A DNA stretch of 64,000 bases from Viola odorata (Eukaryota > Streptophyta > Magnoliopsida > Malpighiales > Violaceae), in assembly GCA_963691705.1 (NCBI GenBank), contig OY829540.1:5098001-5162000 (forward strand), given 5' to 3'. The notes under the pieces are model-generated. The model had not been told where the DNA came from. It ran no database searches and saw nothing but the letters and a program-made list of their open reading frames with translations. Shown piece after piece: positions 24,543 to 37,062 of the stretch. Every line of letters starts with the position of its first letter. Within the stretch, counting starts at the first letter, position 1. A program made the translations under genes and the position numbers.

Positions 24543-27303
24543 ACGGGGTCACTTTGTTGTGTGGCTGCGAGGCCACATGGGTCGAGTCCGACCAGCAGGG
24601 ATTGCTCCATTGGAGCACATGAGCCTTATTGGCAAACTAATACAAGCTTCTCGCCACCCCCATCGAGATGGGATTTTAGATTCACATCCGAAGAGCTTCC
24701 ATATGATTCACACAATAGTAGCCTATTTTATGGGTCCTCCACATCATCAATCAGTAAAGAAACTAGATGGACTAGAAGCAACAATCTCTATAACCATCAG
24801 CATTCTGCATCTGATGGCGCTGGGCTGTTTTTGAGTAGTCCGTCTGATCTTTCTCAAGGCCCTCAGTGGACACCTCCTGCAATACAGGAAATCGATGTTG
24901 ATGATTATGAAACTGCAAGAAGGAGAGGTAATATAATCATGTGTTTCTTTTTTCACAAAACTTTAGTTGTCTAATGACCATTTCCCCGCTCTCACTACAC
25001 GTGGTTTGAGTAGTATTGTTGTTAGAGATATAAATTCCTTGAATATATAATGCATGATCTTGAGATGCAATATCAGCAGAAGATGCTATGTCTAATCTTA
25101 CTGAAGGTATCTGTTGTTTTATTTAGGTCCTAATGGTCTGAACAAATAATACCCTTCCATGCAGCCATTGTTGTATCCTGTCTCTCCTTCTCACAAAATA
25201 ATTTCACTCGAAGAATATACAGAAGTAGCATTCGTAAAACTTGAAAGATGATTTCCTTGCCTACTTTAGGTTATTTTGGCCAAAATTTACAGTTGCATGA
25301 TACTACAATAATAAGCCCTTCAAAGTGTGATGAGAGCCTCGGTGGAAAAGTAATAGATGCATGTTCTTCATGCAAAAATTTATAGGAACAGTGCAGGTAT
25401 ATGAGACATTTTGGTAGGTGCGGTTTACCAGAATGAAGGGATATAACTTTTGACATATCAAAATATATGTTGGCGGTGGGGAAAAACTATCCTAGATCTT
25501 AACTCTAAATCAGTTTTTTGACATGTAGAAGTGACTTGGGGGGAGAGGGTATTCACACACCCAGGAAGGTTTAGTATTTAATTTGTATGTTCCTACAAAC
25601 ATGTAGGCACACATTGCACTGTCCTGTCTCCATAAACTCAGCTACACTGCCATGCGGAATTGACTCTCTCCTCTCACATTATTGTTTGACTGGCATCTTG
25701 TGGCATGCACTTACAATCTTTGACCTGTTTGTCGGTGTCAATTGTATTGCTAAGCAAACATTACATGCATAAATATCCAAACATGGAATATAGCTTTCTC
25801 CTTTGTATTTGGTTGACTGACGCCACATTTATAGTGCAACACAATTCAACCATTCTATCCCAAACTAGCCAGGCCTGCTACATGGTTTTGTCACCCCCAT
25901 TCAGTTCTATTATGTCCTAAATTCCCGAAGTTGGAGTGTCTCAAACTCCACCAAACTGGGAGTGGCGTCTTGCAATGTTCTAAGGACTTGAATGGTTCGT
26001 GGTTTGATTATGACTTGTCTGTCTAGTATTGGTGATTTGAGAAGTATGTTTTGAGTATCTATATACTGGCTATTGAACAAGTGTTACTTAGAATGAACAG
26101 TTTCTTGGATTTTTCAAAACTGTTGGTTAATTAGGGTTATGCTTTTGTGCAGCCATTAGCTATTCTTCTATATTAGTATTGGAAAAATTCCTCTCGCTCT
26201 CTCTCTTGTTTTTCTTTTCCTGTCTCTTTCTTGGAGAATTGAAAAGTCTCATTTTTGTCACTGTATTCATTGTTGCTTCTGCTTTTTTTCCTGCTTTCCA
26301 GGTGAAGTTATGGGGCCCTTACCTCTTCCACCTTCATTGGAGGTACTAATGTATTCACTTTCCTGTTAGTATGTAGTGCTCTAGTATCCTGCCAGTATTC
26401 TACATTCTTACTGCAATTAAATAACTGCAGGGAACATCCGGAAACCCAGAACGTGGGCGCTCCATCTCATTCCATTCGGATAGTAGTGAATCAGAGCTGA
26501 CATTCATGTCATGCCTGTCTTCTTATCACAATGGCTCAAGCCATCGTTCCTTTTTGTCCAAACCTGTTCATCCACTGTCTTTTCCCAGCCAGACTCCTGG
26601 AGAAGGTTCCAACTCCACAGCTGCTGGGCCATCAGAGTTTGAAGCTGCTACACTGCAAAGAGACTGTTTGAGCAGTACTAGCAGTAGTACTGATTTTGCA
26701 GATGTTTCTGAACCAGTTGAATCTGAAATCTGTGGTCAGTTAGTCATTTCATCTGATGGCTCTAAATGTGGCTTGTGTGAAAGGTTTCTTTCGCAAAGAT
26801 CCCCTTGGAGTTCTCGTCGTATTGTGAGAAGTGGAGACATGCCTGTTGCTGGTATTCTTTCTTGTCGTCATGTTTTCCATGCAGAATGCTTGGAGCAGAC
26901 AACACCAAAGACGTGCAAAAATGACCCTCCTTGCCCTCTATGTGTCAGATTGGGGGAGGCAAATTCCCCCGACTATCGAGTTTTTTCCAGGCTGAGAAAC
27001 AGTTTTCCGAGGCTTAGAGCATTTTCTGAGGATGGTCAGTCTAGACCTTGGGGGGGCTGTGGGCAGATGGGAGACTGTGTTGAAAGGGGAGTGCATGCAC
27101 CAACCCGCAACACTATGCTGCTACTGAACCGGAACCGTATTAAAAGGAATCTTTCATTGAAGGGTAATCCTAGCAAGGAATTTCCAGGGAAACTGAGAAA
27201 GAGTGATTCGCATTCTTCACAACTGTTTAGTGGAAAACCAATTGGGACGGGTACTGTTGGGTGCTCAAAGACAATGCCTGGCCCAAGCTCGAAGGGTTGG
27301 TAG
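24543..27303 (+). CDS. RING-finger protein, probable E3 ubiquitin ligase
   Basis: Three exons, 24543-24927, 26302-26342 and 26431-27303, join in phase to give 432 residues. The N-terminus GSLCCVAARPHGSS and the block TNTSFSPPPSRWDFRF are conserved in a plant RING family that includes At3g05545, At5g24870 and At1g69330. GPQWTPPAIQEI and a Ser-rich linker follow. The RING in exon 3 has CGLC, then CRHVFHAEC, then CPLC, a C-x2-C...C-x-H-x3-H-x2-C...C-x2-C arrangement. The tail is basic. Oddly, the codon at the family's normal start is ACG (24543-24545). There is no ATG in this frame in exon 1, and an in-frame TAA lies just upstream at 24528-24530. The start is therefore either a non-AUG codon or lies in an upstream exon that I could not identify. 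Confidence 0.85.
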
Positions 27304-28103
27304 TTGACAATCTAAACGTGAATGTTTAGCTTTGTTTTCTCATCCTATTTGCTAATTGATTTGAAGCCGCCTGAGGTTAGAAGTGTAGATTTTTTTTCTG
27401 GTGAATGAGATGCTCAACCATGTGAATTCCCCGTAGCAGTTGTATTTTGCTAACGTCTCTTGGAAGAGGTACATATGAACAGATGTAATGGCCTTGTTTG
27501 CTTGCTGAATATTGTCAATTCTGTCTTGAGCAGATGATGTCAATTCCTGTTTAATTCAGTACATTGAGTGATTACCAGTTGACATCAGGATATTGGTAAT
27601 AAGTCTTCTTGGTGATCTCAGCAGTTTCATCTCATTGGAAGTATTCCCCAGTTGCTTATTTCTGCATCTTATCTTTTCTGTCTTTGTTAACATGCAATTG
27701 GCAACACAAGAATATGTCAATTGACAAGAATTTTACTCTTTTGTAGGCCGATTCAGTCCGAAAATAATTAATTTCCACTCAGTAAACTCGAATATAAACG
27801 GGTCCACTTGTCTTGAGCAAAAAGAAGAATGCATTAATGGGACCTTGATTCTAAGATATCAAAATTGATCCTCACTATATTCTTATAATTACATCAACAC
27901 CTACTCATTTGTTATCCAACTCTGTGCTCTTTAGTCCTCACCTTTGTCTCTCTAATTAAGATAATCCCTTCAACCAAATTTCCTTAGCCACAAAAAGAAA
28001 AAGGGAAAAAGAAAAAAAAGAGGAGTTGATGACTTTGAAATGAGTCAAGGTTGCTACTGCGCTAGGCTGGTAGGGACCATCTTCCCTTTTTTAGTAACTT
28101 TTA

Positions 28104-28271
28104 TTAGATAGTTCGAGAGCGTATTTAGAGCATAGTTTTCCCGAACTTTTTCATTGGATCACATTAACAATTGTGTATATGTTTTAGAAAATAAACCAAC
28201 TCACAATTGTTATTGTGGTCTAATAAAAAAAGTCGGGAGCACCGTGCTCTACGTGCACCTAGACTACCCAA
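28104..28271. mobile_element. Foldback MITE
   Basis: Arms at about 28104-28175 and 28202-28271 are imperfect inverted repeats. Both read GAGCAxxGTxxTCCCGAxTTTTT...ACAATTGTG from the outside in. The short spacer makes this a hairpin MITE. I could not fix the target duplication or the superfamily. Confidence 0.55.
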
Positions 28272-31200
28272 TAAAAATCTTTTTCTACAATCATGTGGTA
28301 TGTTTGTATTAGCCAGGACCATACCACATTGAAGGTACAACATGACACACTGTTAAGCCTGATGTTTGGTCATCTCATCTCTTGCAAAACCCATATACCA
28401 TTTCTTGCAATCGGGCCCTACTGGATCATGACAATGGCTCCTCCCTTACCACTAGCCATGTTCTTCCTATTGTCATTTTCTCTCGTCAATTTGGAGCGAT
28501 AGCAAAGGACATTAATCGCTATTCACACACAAAAAATGAAGTTCTAGTAAGAAACTCCTTCAAAATTGGTGATAAGGGAAGGTGTTCTAGTGTATATTTC
28601 AGCGATCGAGTTAGTTGATGTCTTTACGAGATGTTTAGCACGAAAAATAGAAAGAAAAGAGAAGTATGGTTGTGCCATGAAAAACTGAAGAAGTAGATGA
28701 GTGTGTACAGACGAAAAAAAGTCTCCCTACTTAAGGGAACGTATGTCATGTTTTTCTTTCATTTAGTTGCCTTAACATGACTGACCATTTATATGTAACG
28801 CTAGATAGTGTCACTCACCCTCAACTACGTATATTTTTATCTTTCCAATGTTGATTAAATTTAGCTACTAAAATTTATGATATAGTATCAGGCAGTGTTA
28901 CTCAACTTTAGGCAAAAAGATAAGACAAGTCTAAGAAGTGGTAAAAGAAAAAGTTATTGCACTATGAATTGGAGGTTTTTTTTAACTTTCCATCTCATTG
29001 GTGAAAAAAACAGGAAGTACAACAAAGGGAATTTTTTTAGGGCATGTGTACCCCCATGTGAGGAGGGTCCATGCACTACTAATGGTATCATTTCCTAACA
29101 CAAAAAGGGAGATCACATTCAAAGCCAAAGGAATAGTAACATGTTGGCCCCAACCTGTCGCACTAACACAACAAAATCAAGCAATAACTGTTCCTATTAG
29201 AAAACCTGAGTTGATCCAACCAAGTTGCCTATTTGATGTGTGAGATTTCTCAAACATGAAAAGAGGCAATTGAGTTTGTTGTTTAAAGGAAAGTGGGTGG
29301 GACTGTTGAGTGCTTTTTTAATTTAGTGCTAGGTTCATTACCGTGTTAGCGAACTGAGTCTATCCCATACGAACAAAATTCATTCTAATTAAGTAACGTC
29401 ATGTTATTATTTTTCTTTTATTTTCTCCTCTCTTTGACTAGGACTAGCATGTGGGTATCACAAGGGTGGTTTCAAATTTCCTCTCTCACTAACTTTTTAT
29501 CCTTTCCCCTCTATCTTAGTCATCCTTACATAGTACATACCTCAATTTAAAGAGTTTTTTTATTTTTTTTATTTTTTATTTTTTTATCATGGTCTAACTA
29601 ATTTAAATCATTTTTAGCGCGGAGGGTATAACGTTTTTACTTTTGCGTTGATGTTGTATATGATCTTTAAAAGTAAAAAGAAAATTATATTAATCGTAGC
29701 TGAATGATAATGAAATTGTCAATCTTTAACTTTAAGTTTGATTTTAGAGTATACAAAAAAAATATATTCAATTTATCGTCACTCTTTAAAACCTAACAAT
29801 ACTCGATAAAGATCAATCTTATGCTCGTAAAGGACAGAGAAGATACGTAAAGATTGTGTCATTTTTTGAGTCTTTAAAAGTGAGGGCCATTTTCATTACA
29901 TGGGTTGAAGGACGATTGAAGGGGATGAGATGAGTGTGACTGTGCGAGAGAGGTTGAGCCATTAACGTATGGGCCTAAAAATACAATCTGGGCCTGCAAG
30001 TTGTAGAAGTACACCAATTTGCACATGGGGAGAAGAGAAGGAATCAACATCACCCCTCCAATGCAAATGCATTTAAAGATTTCAACTTTCATTTCAATCC
30101 CTCACCACAAGTATAAGTACCCGTTCTTTATGTTGAATGAACAGAAGTGAGATGAGACTCGATTCGATTCTAAATTTTTAGTGATATTTTTATCATTGGC
30201 AAACAATTACATATAATTATAGAATAATTCTAAGAATGATAAAATGGGGTAGGTTAGTTAGGGTATGCTTTTGTTGAAAAATGTAAGAATTGAACACTAT
30301 AATCAGAGAGAAATGAAAGCGTTGAGGGAAAGCATCATTAGTGTCGGCAACTTAATTACTCTTGTAATTGTACTATGATGACCCAAATCAAACGGTCCTT
30401 ATTAGACAATCATTTGATCATTAAATTTCCCTTCTAATTATTTAATAATAACTGTTGAAGGCAACCGTAGAAGTCAAAAGAATTGCCCACAAATAAAGCA
30501 ATAACAATAATAGACAATAATAATAAGATTATTTGTGACTTTATTCAGCGCGTATTTACAAGTTCCAATTTGTTAGTTAGTTAGTATTCTTGCCTCGTCT
30601 TTTAATAACAGAGGTTTTAGGATAGTAGAAAAGCGTAAAATAATGATCTTTGATCTTATTTTATTCCACATTATTTCATTTTACCTCTAATTTTTACTTA
30701 AATTATCACACAATCATCAAATTGGGTTGATTCAAAAAAAAATTGTCATTTGCACAAAATATATATTTCGGAAAAAATAAAATAACAAATACTCTAAATA
30801 GTAGAAAAACGTCAGTTATTAAAGGACAGGTGGAGTACAACATTAACGGGTATGAAGTACAGGAAATTTAGAACTAGAATTTACAAAAATCAACTTGAAT
30901 CGACTTTTAAAGGTTTCAAAATCGACTTTTAAGTTTTACTCTTATCATTTTTCGAACTTTCATGTTTATTTTGAGACTTAAGAATATTTGAATTTATTTA
31001 TTTTTCTCATAATTAGATTTAAATATTTATTAGTATCAAATGCCAAACCTTTTTTTCTTCTACTTTGACATTTTCCGTAATTTTGTTGGATCAAATATTG
31101 AAATTAAATTTAAAATTTATTAAAAGTGCAAGTTGAAACTTGAAACCCTAAACAAAACTAACCCTATCGAAGTCAGACTCCATCCTACAAATTAAATAAA

Positions 31201-34200
31201 TCGAACCTAACAAAGTCAGACTCCAACCTAAACAATAAATAAATTGAAAGGTGTTCACCAATCGAGGAGGTAGTTGGAGGAAGTTTAGGCTGTTTAGCTG
31301 CTCAAAGCTCAGGCAGTTTATAAAGGCCCAACAAGAAATCTAGCCTCAAAGATTCACCCCTCTTTCCCCCGCATCGTTTCCATTGATGGCGGGAATGCTT
31401 TGTGTTCTAATTCCACGCGCTATGGGAGAGCGCGGGGAACGTACGTACGCATGATTTTGTTACTAATTTAAAGATCAACGACTTGGGAGCGTGACGTGCA
31501 CGACCCAATTGCGCGCCGGTTGGTGTGAATTTATAATTTGGGTTGGGTTCTTTTATTGACCTTTCTGCTAAGTTTTGTTAAAGCTTTATTCTCATGGTAC
31601 GTCAATTCTATTGTGAAAACGACAGCTAGCACCTTCGTTTTATTTGAATAAAATTGTTTCCTCTTTTCATTTTCTATTCTTTTGGATAAATAGCATTTAT
31701 TTACATGACAATAATGAATAGTGAACATTAGTGAGAATAGAGAAAGTTGGTTGAGTATAATTATCATTAGTTGTTGGATATTAAATTAAATTGATATAGG
31801 CGGGTTAAGTTAGGTTAACGTCGAGCAATTATTGTGTGTTTTAGAAATATAATGCTATAATTTATACTAATTTATATAAATTGTAAGATCGATCAGGTAT
31901 AGTCATCACCGATTATATAAATGAGCGAGTAAATTTGACACGGTACAAATTTCCGATAATAAGGTTGAGTAAGCATGTGCAAGATGATAGGGCGACAAGG
32001 ACATAAGCACATGGTGGGACTGCATGTGGTGGTGAGTGACAAGAAGAGGAAGGAGGATGGGATGGGACATATAGGAAGATTTTGGTGTTGGATTAAAGTC
32101 ATAACAAGATTTGATTAGGCACACGGGGAGCTGCACTACCAAATTAGTACCCAATTACCAATTACCAAATCATCATTAACAACAAATCCCTTTTATTTAA
32201 GAGATGACTCGTGCCCTGCATTACAGAATCGGAGAGAATCGGAGATGGTCTAGAAGTTAGTCAATCAATTTCTCTTATCATTTGAACTTTTTACTTTTAC
32301 AGGCATGGCCATGGCCCATGGAGAGAATCGGAGATGGTCCAGAAGAATCGGAGATGGAGTACTATTTTACAGAAGTAGAGTAACTAAGTGAAATTCAAAA
32401 TTTAAATTACACCAGACCACCAGCATGCAGTGCCTAGACATCAATGTTTGCAAAAACCAAGAGTATTTATTTTCTATTTTATTAATTTCTGTCTGTTGTT
32501 TTTGTTTTTGATGTGTACAAACTACAAAGAGTTTGACTGGTTTTGCCTCTAGGGAGTGGTGGAAAAAAAAAGGGGGGCACGAAGCCACGAACGACGCGAG
32601 CCCAGACCCTTTTTCCTGGTTTTGCCACTTCCAAATCTGAGCTCACCACTCATACTCATTACTCATGCCTTGCCTTCTACTCGCTTTTCACGTAAAGTAC
32701 CCCACTGACTCACCCTGTGGCTAGTGTCTCGTGTTGTGAGATCCTTACCATCTTAATTTCTATATTTTTCAAATTCAAACCCAAAAGAAATTTTAAGCAT
32801 GTCATGTGCGCCCCCGTTGTGTGGCCTGCCGCTTGCTCGCAAAAGTTATTACTACTATTTTAAATATAAGCGCCCAATTTAAAATACAAACCGAGACACC
32901 CGTGATTAATTAATTAATGGCATCTCGCATTTTTATAATATTTTCTCGAGCGTAAAATTAATCTCCTTTAAATATTTTCTAATTCTAAAAGAAAAAACTG
33001 ATAATTTTTATAATATTGTCTCTTTTAATGGTAGATTATGTTATTTTTTAACAATTTATTATAGTAGTATGTAGCTTTGTGATTAGTTTAATTACGTGGT
33101 AATTAAGTTTTGGCAGGATGCTCTAAATCTAAATCTAATGCCGAGAATTGCGGGCTCAGAATCAGTAGTTATCCCGTCAATGCAGATCTCCTCAGTCCTC
33201 CCTATATATTTTTCTATCGATTCATTTCATTTTTCATACTATATTAATATATAATACGACATTATAGATGTATTTCTATTATATTATTATTATTATGCTG
33301 AAGCAAAAAATCATTAGCCGGACCGGTTAGTGTCGTACCATTCTAAACTTTAAAAATTAAACCATACTTATAACTCGAAACGTTGATTAAACGAGATTAA
33401 TCTTATTTATATCATATTCACCTTGAATTGTTTTTATTTGGGTTTGTAAGGGATATTTCATGTTTTATGTCTATAATTTTGATCACTTGAAGGTTTAAGA
33501 CCTTAGTTTTCTCACCATATAATTGAGTTATCATATCAACATTAATTTGCATTTTTTTTAATAAAAAAGAAAAAGAAAAGGAGTAAAGTGCTATTATTGA
33601 TGGGTCTAATGTAGCTTCGGCCGCCATTCCATATTTTCAGATGAGAAGATTTTTATTACTATTATTATTATTTTCTTTCAGATTGGAAAATAAAATATTA
33701 CGAGCAATTGACGATTGTAACGTTAACGTGAAGTCAAATTTATAGTTGAATCTCACTTTCCTCTATAAATTAAAAAAATTAAAAAAAATAAGGAAGGAGT
33801 GGTTTTTTTAAGTCTTGAAAAAAAAATAGTCAAAAAAACTAATTTAATTCGCTTACCAATTGAAGATTGGGTCCAGATAAACGGCTGCGCATCGATAATA
33901 AATAGGCACCAATATAGACTAATGTCCACACCATTCAAGAAAATCCAGAAAATGTGAATGTGATGAACAAATGGATAAATGTTTGTGGATATGGAGATAC
34001 CAATTTCCATGTGCATGTTGTTGAGTAGTGCAGAAAATTTAGATATTAATTAATAAATTTCTGAATTTCAATGTGAACAATCTTTTAGATTAATGAAGAA
34101 AAAGGAAATGACTCTTTACTTTTATCTTCATATTTTCATAAAGTACAGATTTACACTTATATTTTAATTATAATTTATAATTACAATGTCTAAAAATATT

Positions 34201-34530
34201 TTTTATTTTATTGGTGACAAAAATATTAATAAAGTCTCTATAATTTTTTTTACTACAACCCCGACTTTTTACTTTTACCCTAAAACCATTTTTCTTTATT
34301 CAATGGGATAAATGATAATTTTAGTATATATTTGTACGCGTTAAAAGTGATAATTTTGGTACTTTTATTTGTCAATGTGGGGTACTTTTATCACATTTAA
34401 CGACCATTTCAGTGGATAATAGACACGTGTTAAGATATGTTTTAAAAGTATTAATACCAAAACTATCATTGTAACAAAACCAAAAAACTTAAAAAAACAA
34501 AAGAGTTTTCAAAATTTCTACTGATAATTA

Positions 34531-34650
34531 CTCCCTCCGGAGTTAAATAAATGACGTTTACTATTTGGACACGCATCTCAAAAAAATCGGATGATTCACT
34601 ATTTGACCATTAAAAATTTCGTATTTTTTTTTAAACGTACGTTGGAGTAG
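34531..34650 (+). mobile_element. Stowaway-like MITE, left half only
   Basis: TA precedes the terminal CTCCCTCCGG. The inner block, GGATGATTCACTATTTGA and then AACGTACG, matches the left half of the complete copies at 36443 and 57489. The right half is missing. Confidence 0.6.
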
Positions 34651-35059
34651 TTTGTATATAAAATATGAAACAAAACCCATTATTGCGCACACACGTGAAC
34701 AAAAAACATCACTTGATAGTTTGATACAGTAGTATACTGTATAGTACCCTACTTTGATTCAGGGGATTTCCCACAACGAAAGCTTCCAAAAACCACCACT
34801 GGCGTTTTAAATTTAAAGCCACAGACAAAATATGATAAATTTTGGTATAGTTTAGCTTTTAAAAAATTATATTTATATAAAAATTAATTTAAAATTGAAT
34901 AAAAAAACCCATAATTTATATAAATTATAATCTTTTTTATTAAAAATGTAATTTTTCAAAGACTAGATTACACATTTACACCCAAAAAATAATAATTATA
35001 TAACATATATTTTTAAATTAGGTGACTCCGAAAATAAACCAGAGAGTCCAACGAAATTA

Positions 35060-35165
35060 CTTCCTCCGGTTTTTATTAAACGATTTTTACTATTTTAGCA
35101 TGAATATTAAAAAGATCGGATGATTTACTATTCGAGACAATTTTACCCCGAATAATCAACTAGTC
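35060..35165 (+). mobile_element. Stowaway-like MITE remnant
   Basis: A degenerate left end (CTTCCTCCGG after TA) is followed by GGATGATTTACTATTCGAGACAA-like sequence of the same MITE family. It ends without a right terminus, about 200 bases upstream of the expansin TATA box. Confidence 0.5.
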
Positions 35166-35370
35166 ATTTAACCCCAACCCCAGCCATGTGCCCTTTCTGC
35201 TTTCTTGTCTTCCAATTTTAAAAACAATGAAAAAAAATCCGCATAATATTAATTATAGTATTTATTTACTCACTCTTTTTTTAATTTCTGTAGCGGTTTA
35301 TGGTCCCAAGACTCCCAACTGGTTAAAGTGTGCGCGTTAGTTGTTGCTATGACCACTGCCTACTAAAGTT

Positions 35371-35378
35371 CTATAAAT
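35371..35378 (+). promoter_or_regulatory. EXPA1: TATA box of the expansin gene
   Basis: CTATAAAT lies about 30 bases before a C-rich leader (TTCACCCTCCATTCC) that leads into the expansin transcript. Confidence 0.75.
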
Positions 35379-35454
35379 TCCCCTTCACCCTCCATTCCAT
35401 TCTCCTTCAAACCACTTCCTTTTCCTTTCCTCTCTTTTCAAGATCCAATCTTCA

Positions 35455-35585
35455 TGTAATTATCTTGTTCCTCCCACATTTTTCAATTTGAATTCTCACT
35501 CAATTTTTTTATTTTTCAAAAATGGAATCAAACTTTGCTAAAAAAAACATGCTAATTTGGAGACATTTTAATTCTTCTTGTGCAG
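35455..35585 (+). other. EXPA1: Probable 5' UTR intron of the expansin gene
   Basis: A GT donor after TCTTCAT at 35454 and the acceptor TTGTGCAG ending at 35585 bracket a T-rich stretch. The start codon follows four bases later. This is inferred from splice signals. Confidence 0.55.
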
Positions 35586-35589
35586 GACA

Positions 35590-37062
35590 ATGGCTTCTTT
35601 TGTGATTTTCTTGGTGGGTTTTCTTCTTGCATTGGTCTCATCTGTCAATGGTTACGCCGGTGGAGGTTGGGTCAATGCTCATGCCACCTTCTACGGTGGT
35701 GGTGATGCATCTGGCACAATGGGTATGTCAATTTCTCACTAATTAACCACTAAAATCTCAATTTAGCAACACCCATTTGGGTAATTTCGCAAAAAAGTTT
35801 AAATCTTGTCCTGATTTTTGATTTTTCTTCTTCCAACTTTTGCAGGAGGTGCTTGTGGTTATGGGAATCTGTACAGTCAAGGGTATGGAACCAACACAGC
35901 AGCTTTGAGCACTGCTCTGTTCAACAGTGGGTTGAGCTGTGGTTCTTGCTATGAGATTAGGTGTGTTAATGACCGAAAATGGTGCCTTCCTGGCTCTATT
36001 GTCGTCACTGCCACCAATTTCTGTCCACCAAACAATGCCTTACCCAACAATGCAGGCGGCTGGTGCAACCCTCCTCAGCACCATTTTGATCTTTCTCAAC
36101 CTGTCTTTCAACACATTGCTCAGTACAGAGCTGGAATCGTCCCTGTTTCTTACAGAAGGTATAATAACCTCTTTTAATTAGCTTAAGTTCTTGTTTAATT
36201 ACGTCTTTAATGATGTTTAAGTAACTAGTAATACTGTCCGTGTCGTACACTGATAACCCACTTCTCGAACGAGATTACTCCGATTAGTCTCCTGCCGAAA
36301 TGACTAAACTGTAAAATAATGATGGTTTTTTACTGCAGTCGAACTTTCTATTTCTAGGAAATCCTAGCATGTCCTTTTTAACCCTGTCATGTGGTGAATC
36401 TTCCATTTGTAGCTTTAAAGATGCTGAAACAGTTAATTAATACTCCCTCCGTCTCTTTTTAATTGTCGCTTTAATTTTGGACACGCTGGATGACTCACTA
36501 TTTGACCCCAAAAAAATTCGTATTTTTTTTCTAACGTACGATAAGGATTAACGAATGTCCGAGAAAAAATTCGGGGCAAAATTATCTCAAATAGTGAGTC
36601 ATCTGGACTCCTCAATATGCGTGTCCAAAGTCAAAACGACAGTTAAAAAAGGACGGAGGGAGTATGCTGTCAGTACAGTAAAGTAAATCTATTGGTTGAA
36701 AAAATAACCCATTTTTTTGCTTAAAATTAAAAGTTTTGGGTTTTTCTTTGTGTAGGGTTGCCTGCAGGAGAAGGGGAGGGATTAGGTTTACAATCAACGG
36801 ACACTCCTACTTCAATCTGGTTCTGATCACCAACGTTGGTGGTGCTGGTGATGTGCACTCTGTTGCAATCAAAGGGTCGAGAACTGGTTGGCAGGCAATG
36901 TCAAGAAACTGGGGTCAAAATTGGCAGAGCAACAATTACCTAAATGGACAGAGCCTTTCATTTAAGGTCACTACTAGCGATGGTCGTAGCATGGTGTCTT
37001 ACAATGTTGCCCCAGCTGGTTGGTCTTTTGGGCAGACTTACTCTGGTGCCCAATTCCGCTGA
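35590..37062 (+). CDS. EXPA1: Alpha-expansin, EXPA1-like
   Basis: Three exons, 35590-35722, 35846-36158 and 36756-37062, give 250 residues, exactly the usual EXPA length. A signal peptide covers about the first 20 residues and ends near SVNGYAGG. Domain 1, related to family-45 glycosidases, has the conserved [15 protein letters not shown], the Cys pattern with CGSCYEIRC, and the HFD motif ([10 protein letters not shown]). Domain 2, a CBM63-type cellulose-binding domain, follows with [19 protein letters not shown] and the ending GQTYSGAQF. Expansins loosen cell walls at acidic pH without hydrolysis and act in the apoplast. The intron positions are those common in EXPA genes. Intron 2 carries a complete Stowaway MITE. 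Synteny with the neighbours supports orthology to At1g69530. Confidence 0.95.
36443..36662 (+). mobile_element. Stowaway MITE in expansin intron 2
   Basis: This 220-bp element starts CTCCCTCCGTC and ends with its inverse GACGGAGGGAG. TA flanks both ends. Inner inverted blocks (GATGACTCACTATTTGA and CAAATAGTGAGTCATC) let nearly the whole element fold back. The superfamily is Tc1/mariner. Confidence 0.9.

Larger units (their letters stand above)
27304..35370. other. 8-kb intergenic region, no gene
   Basis: The first few hundred bases are the 3' UTR of the RING gene. The rest is AT-rich. It contains a foldback element at 28104-28271, a short repeated GAATCGGAGATGG block at about 32227-32360, and two half copies of a Stowaway-type MITE (34531 and 35060). 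No frame here shows a domain or consistent splicing. Confidence 0.6.
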
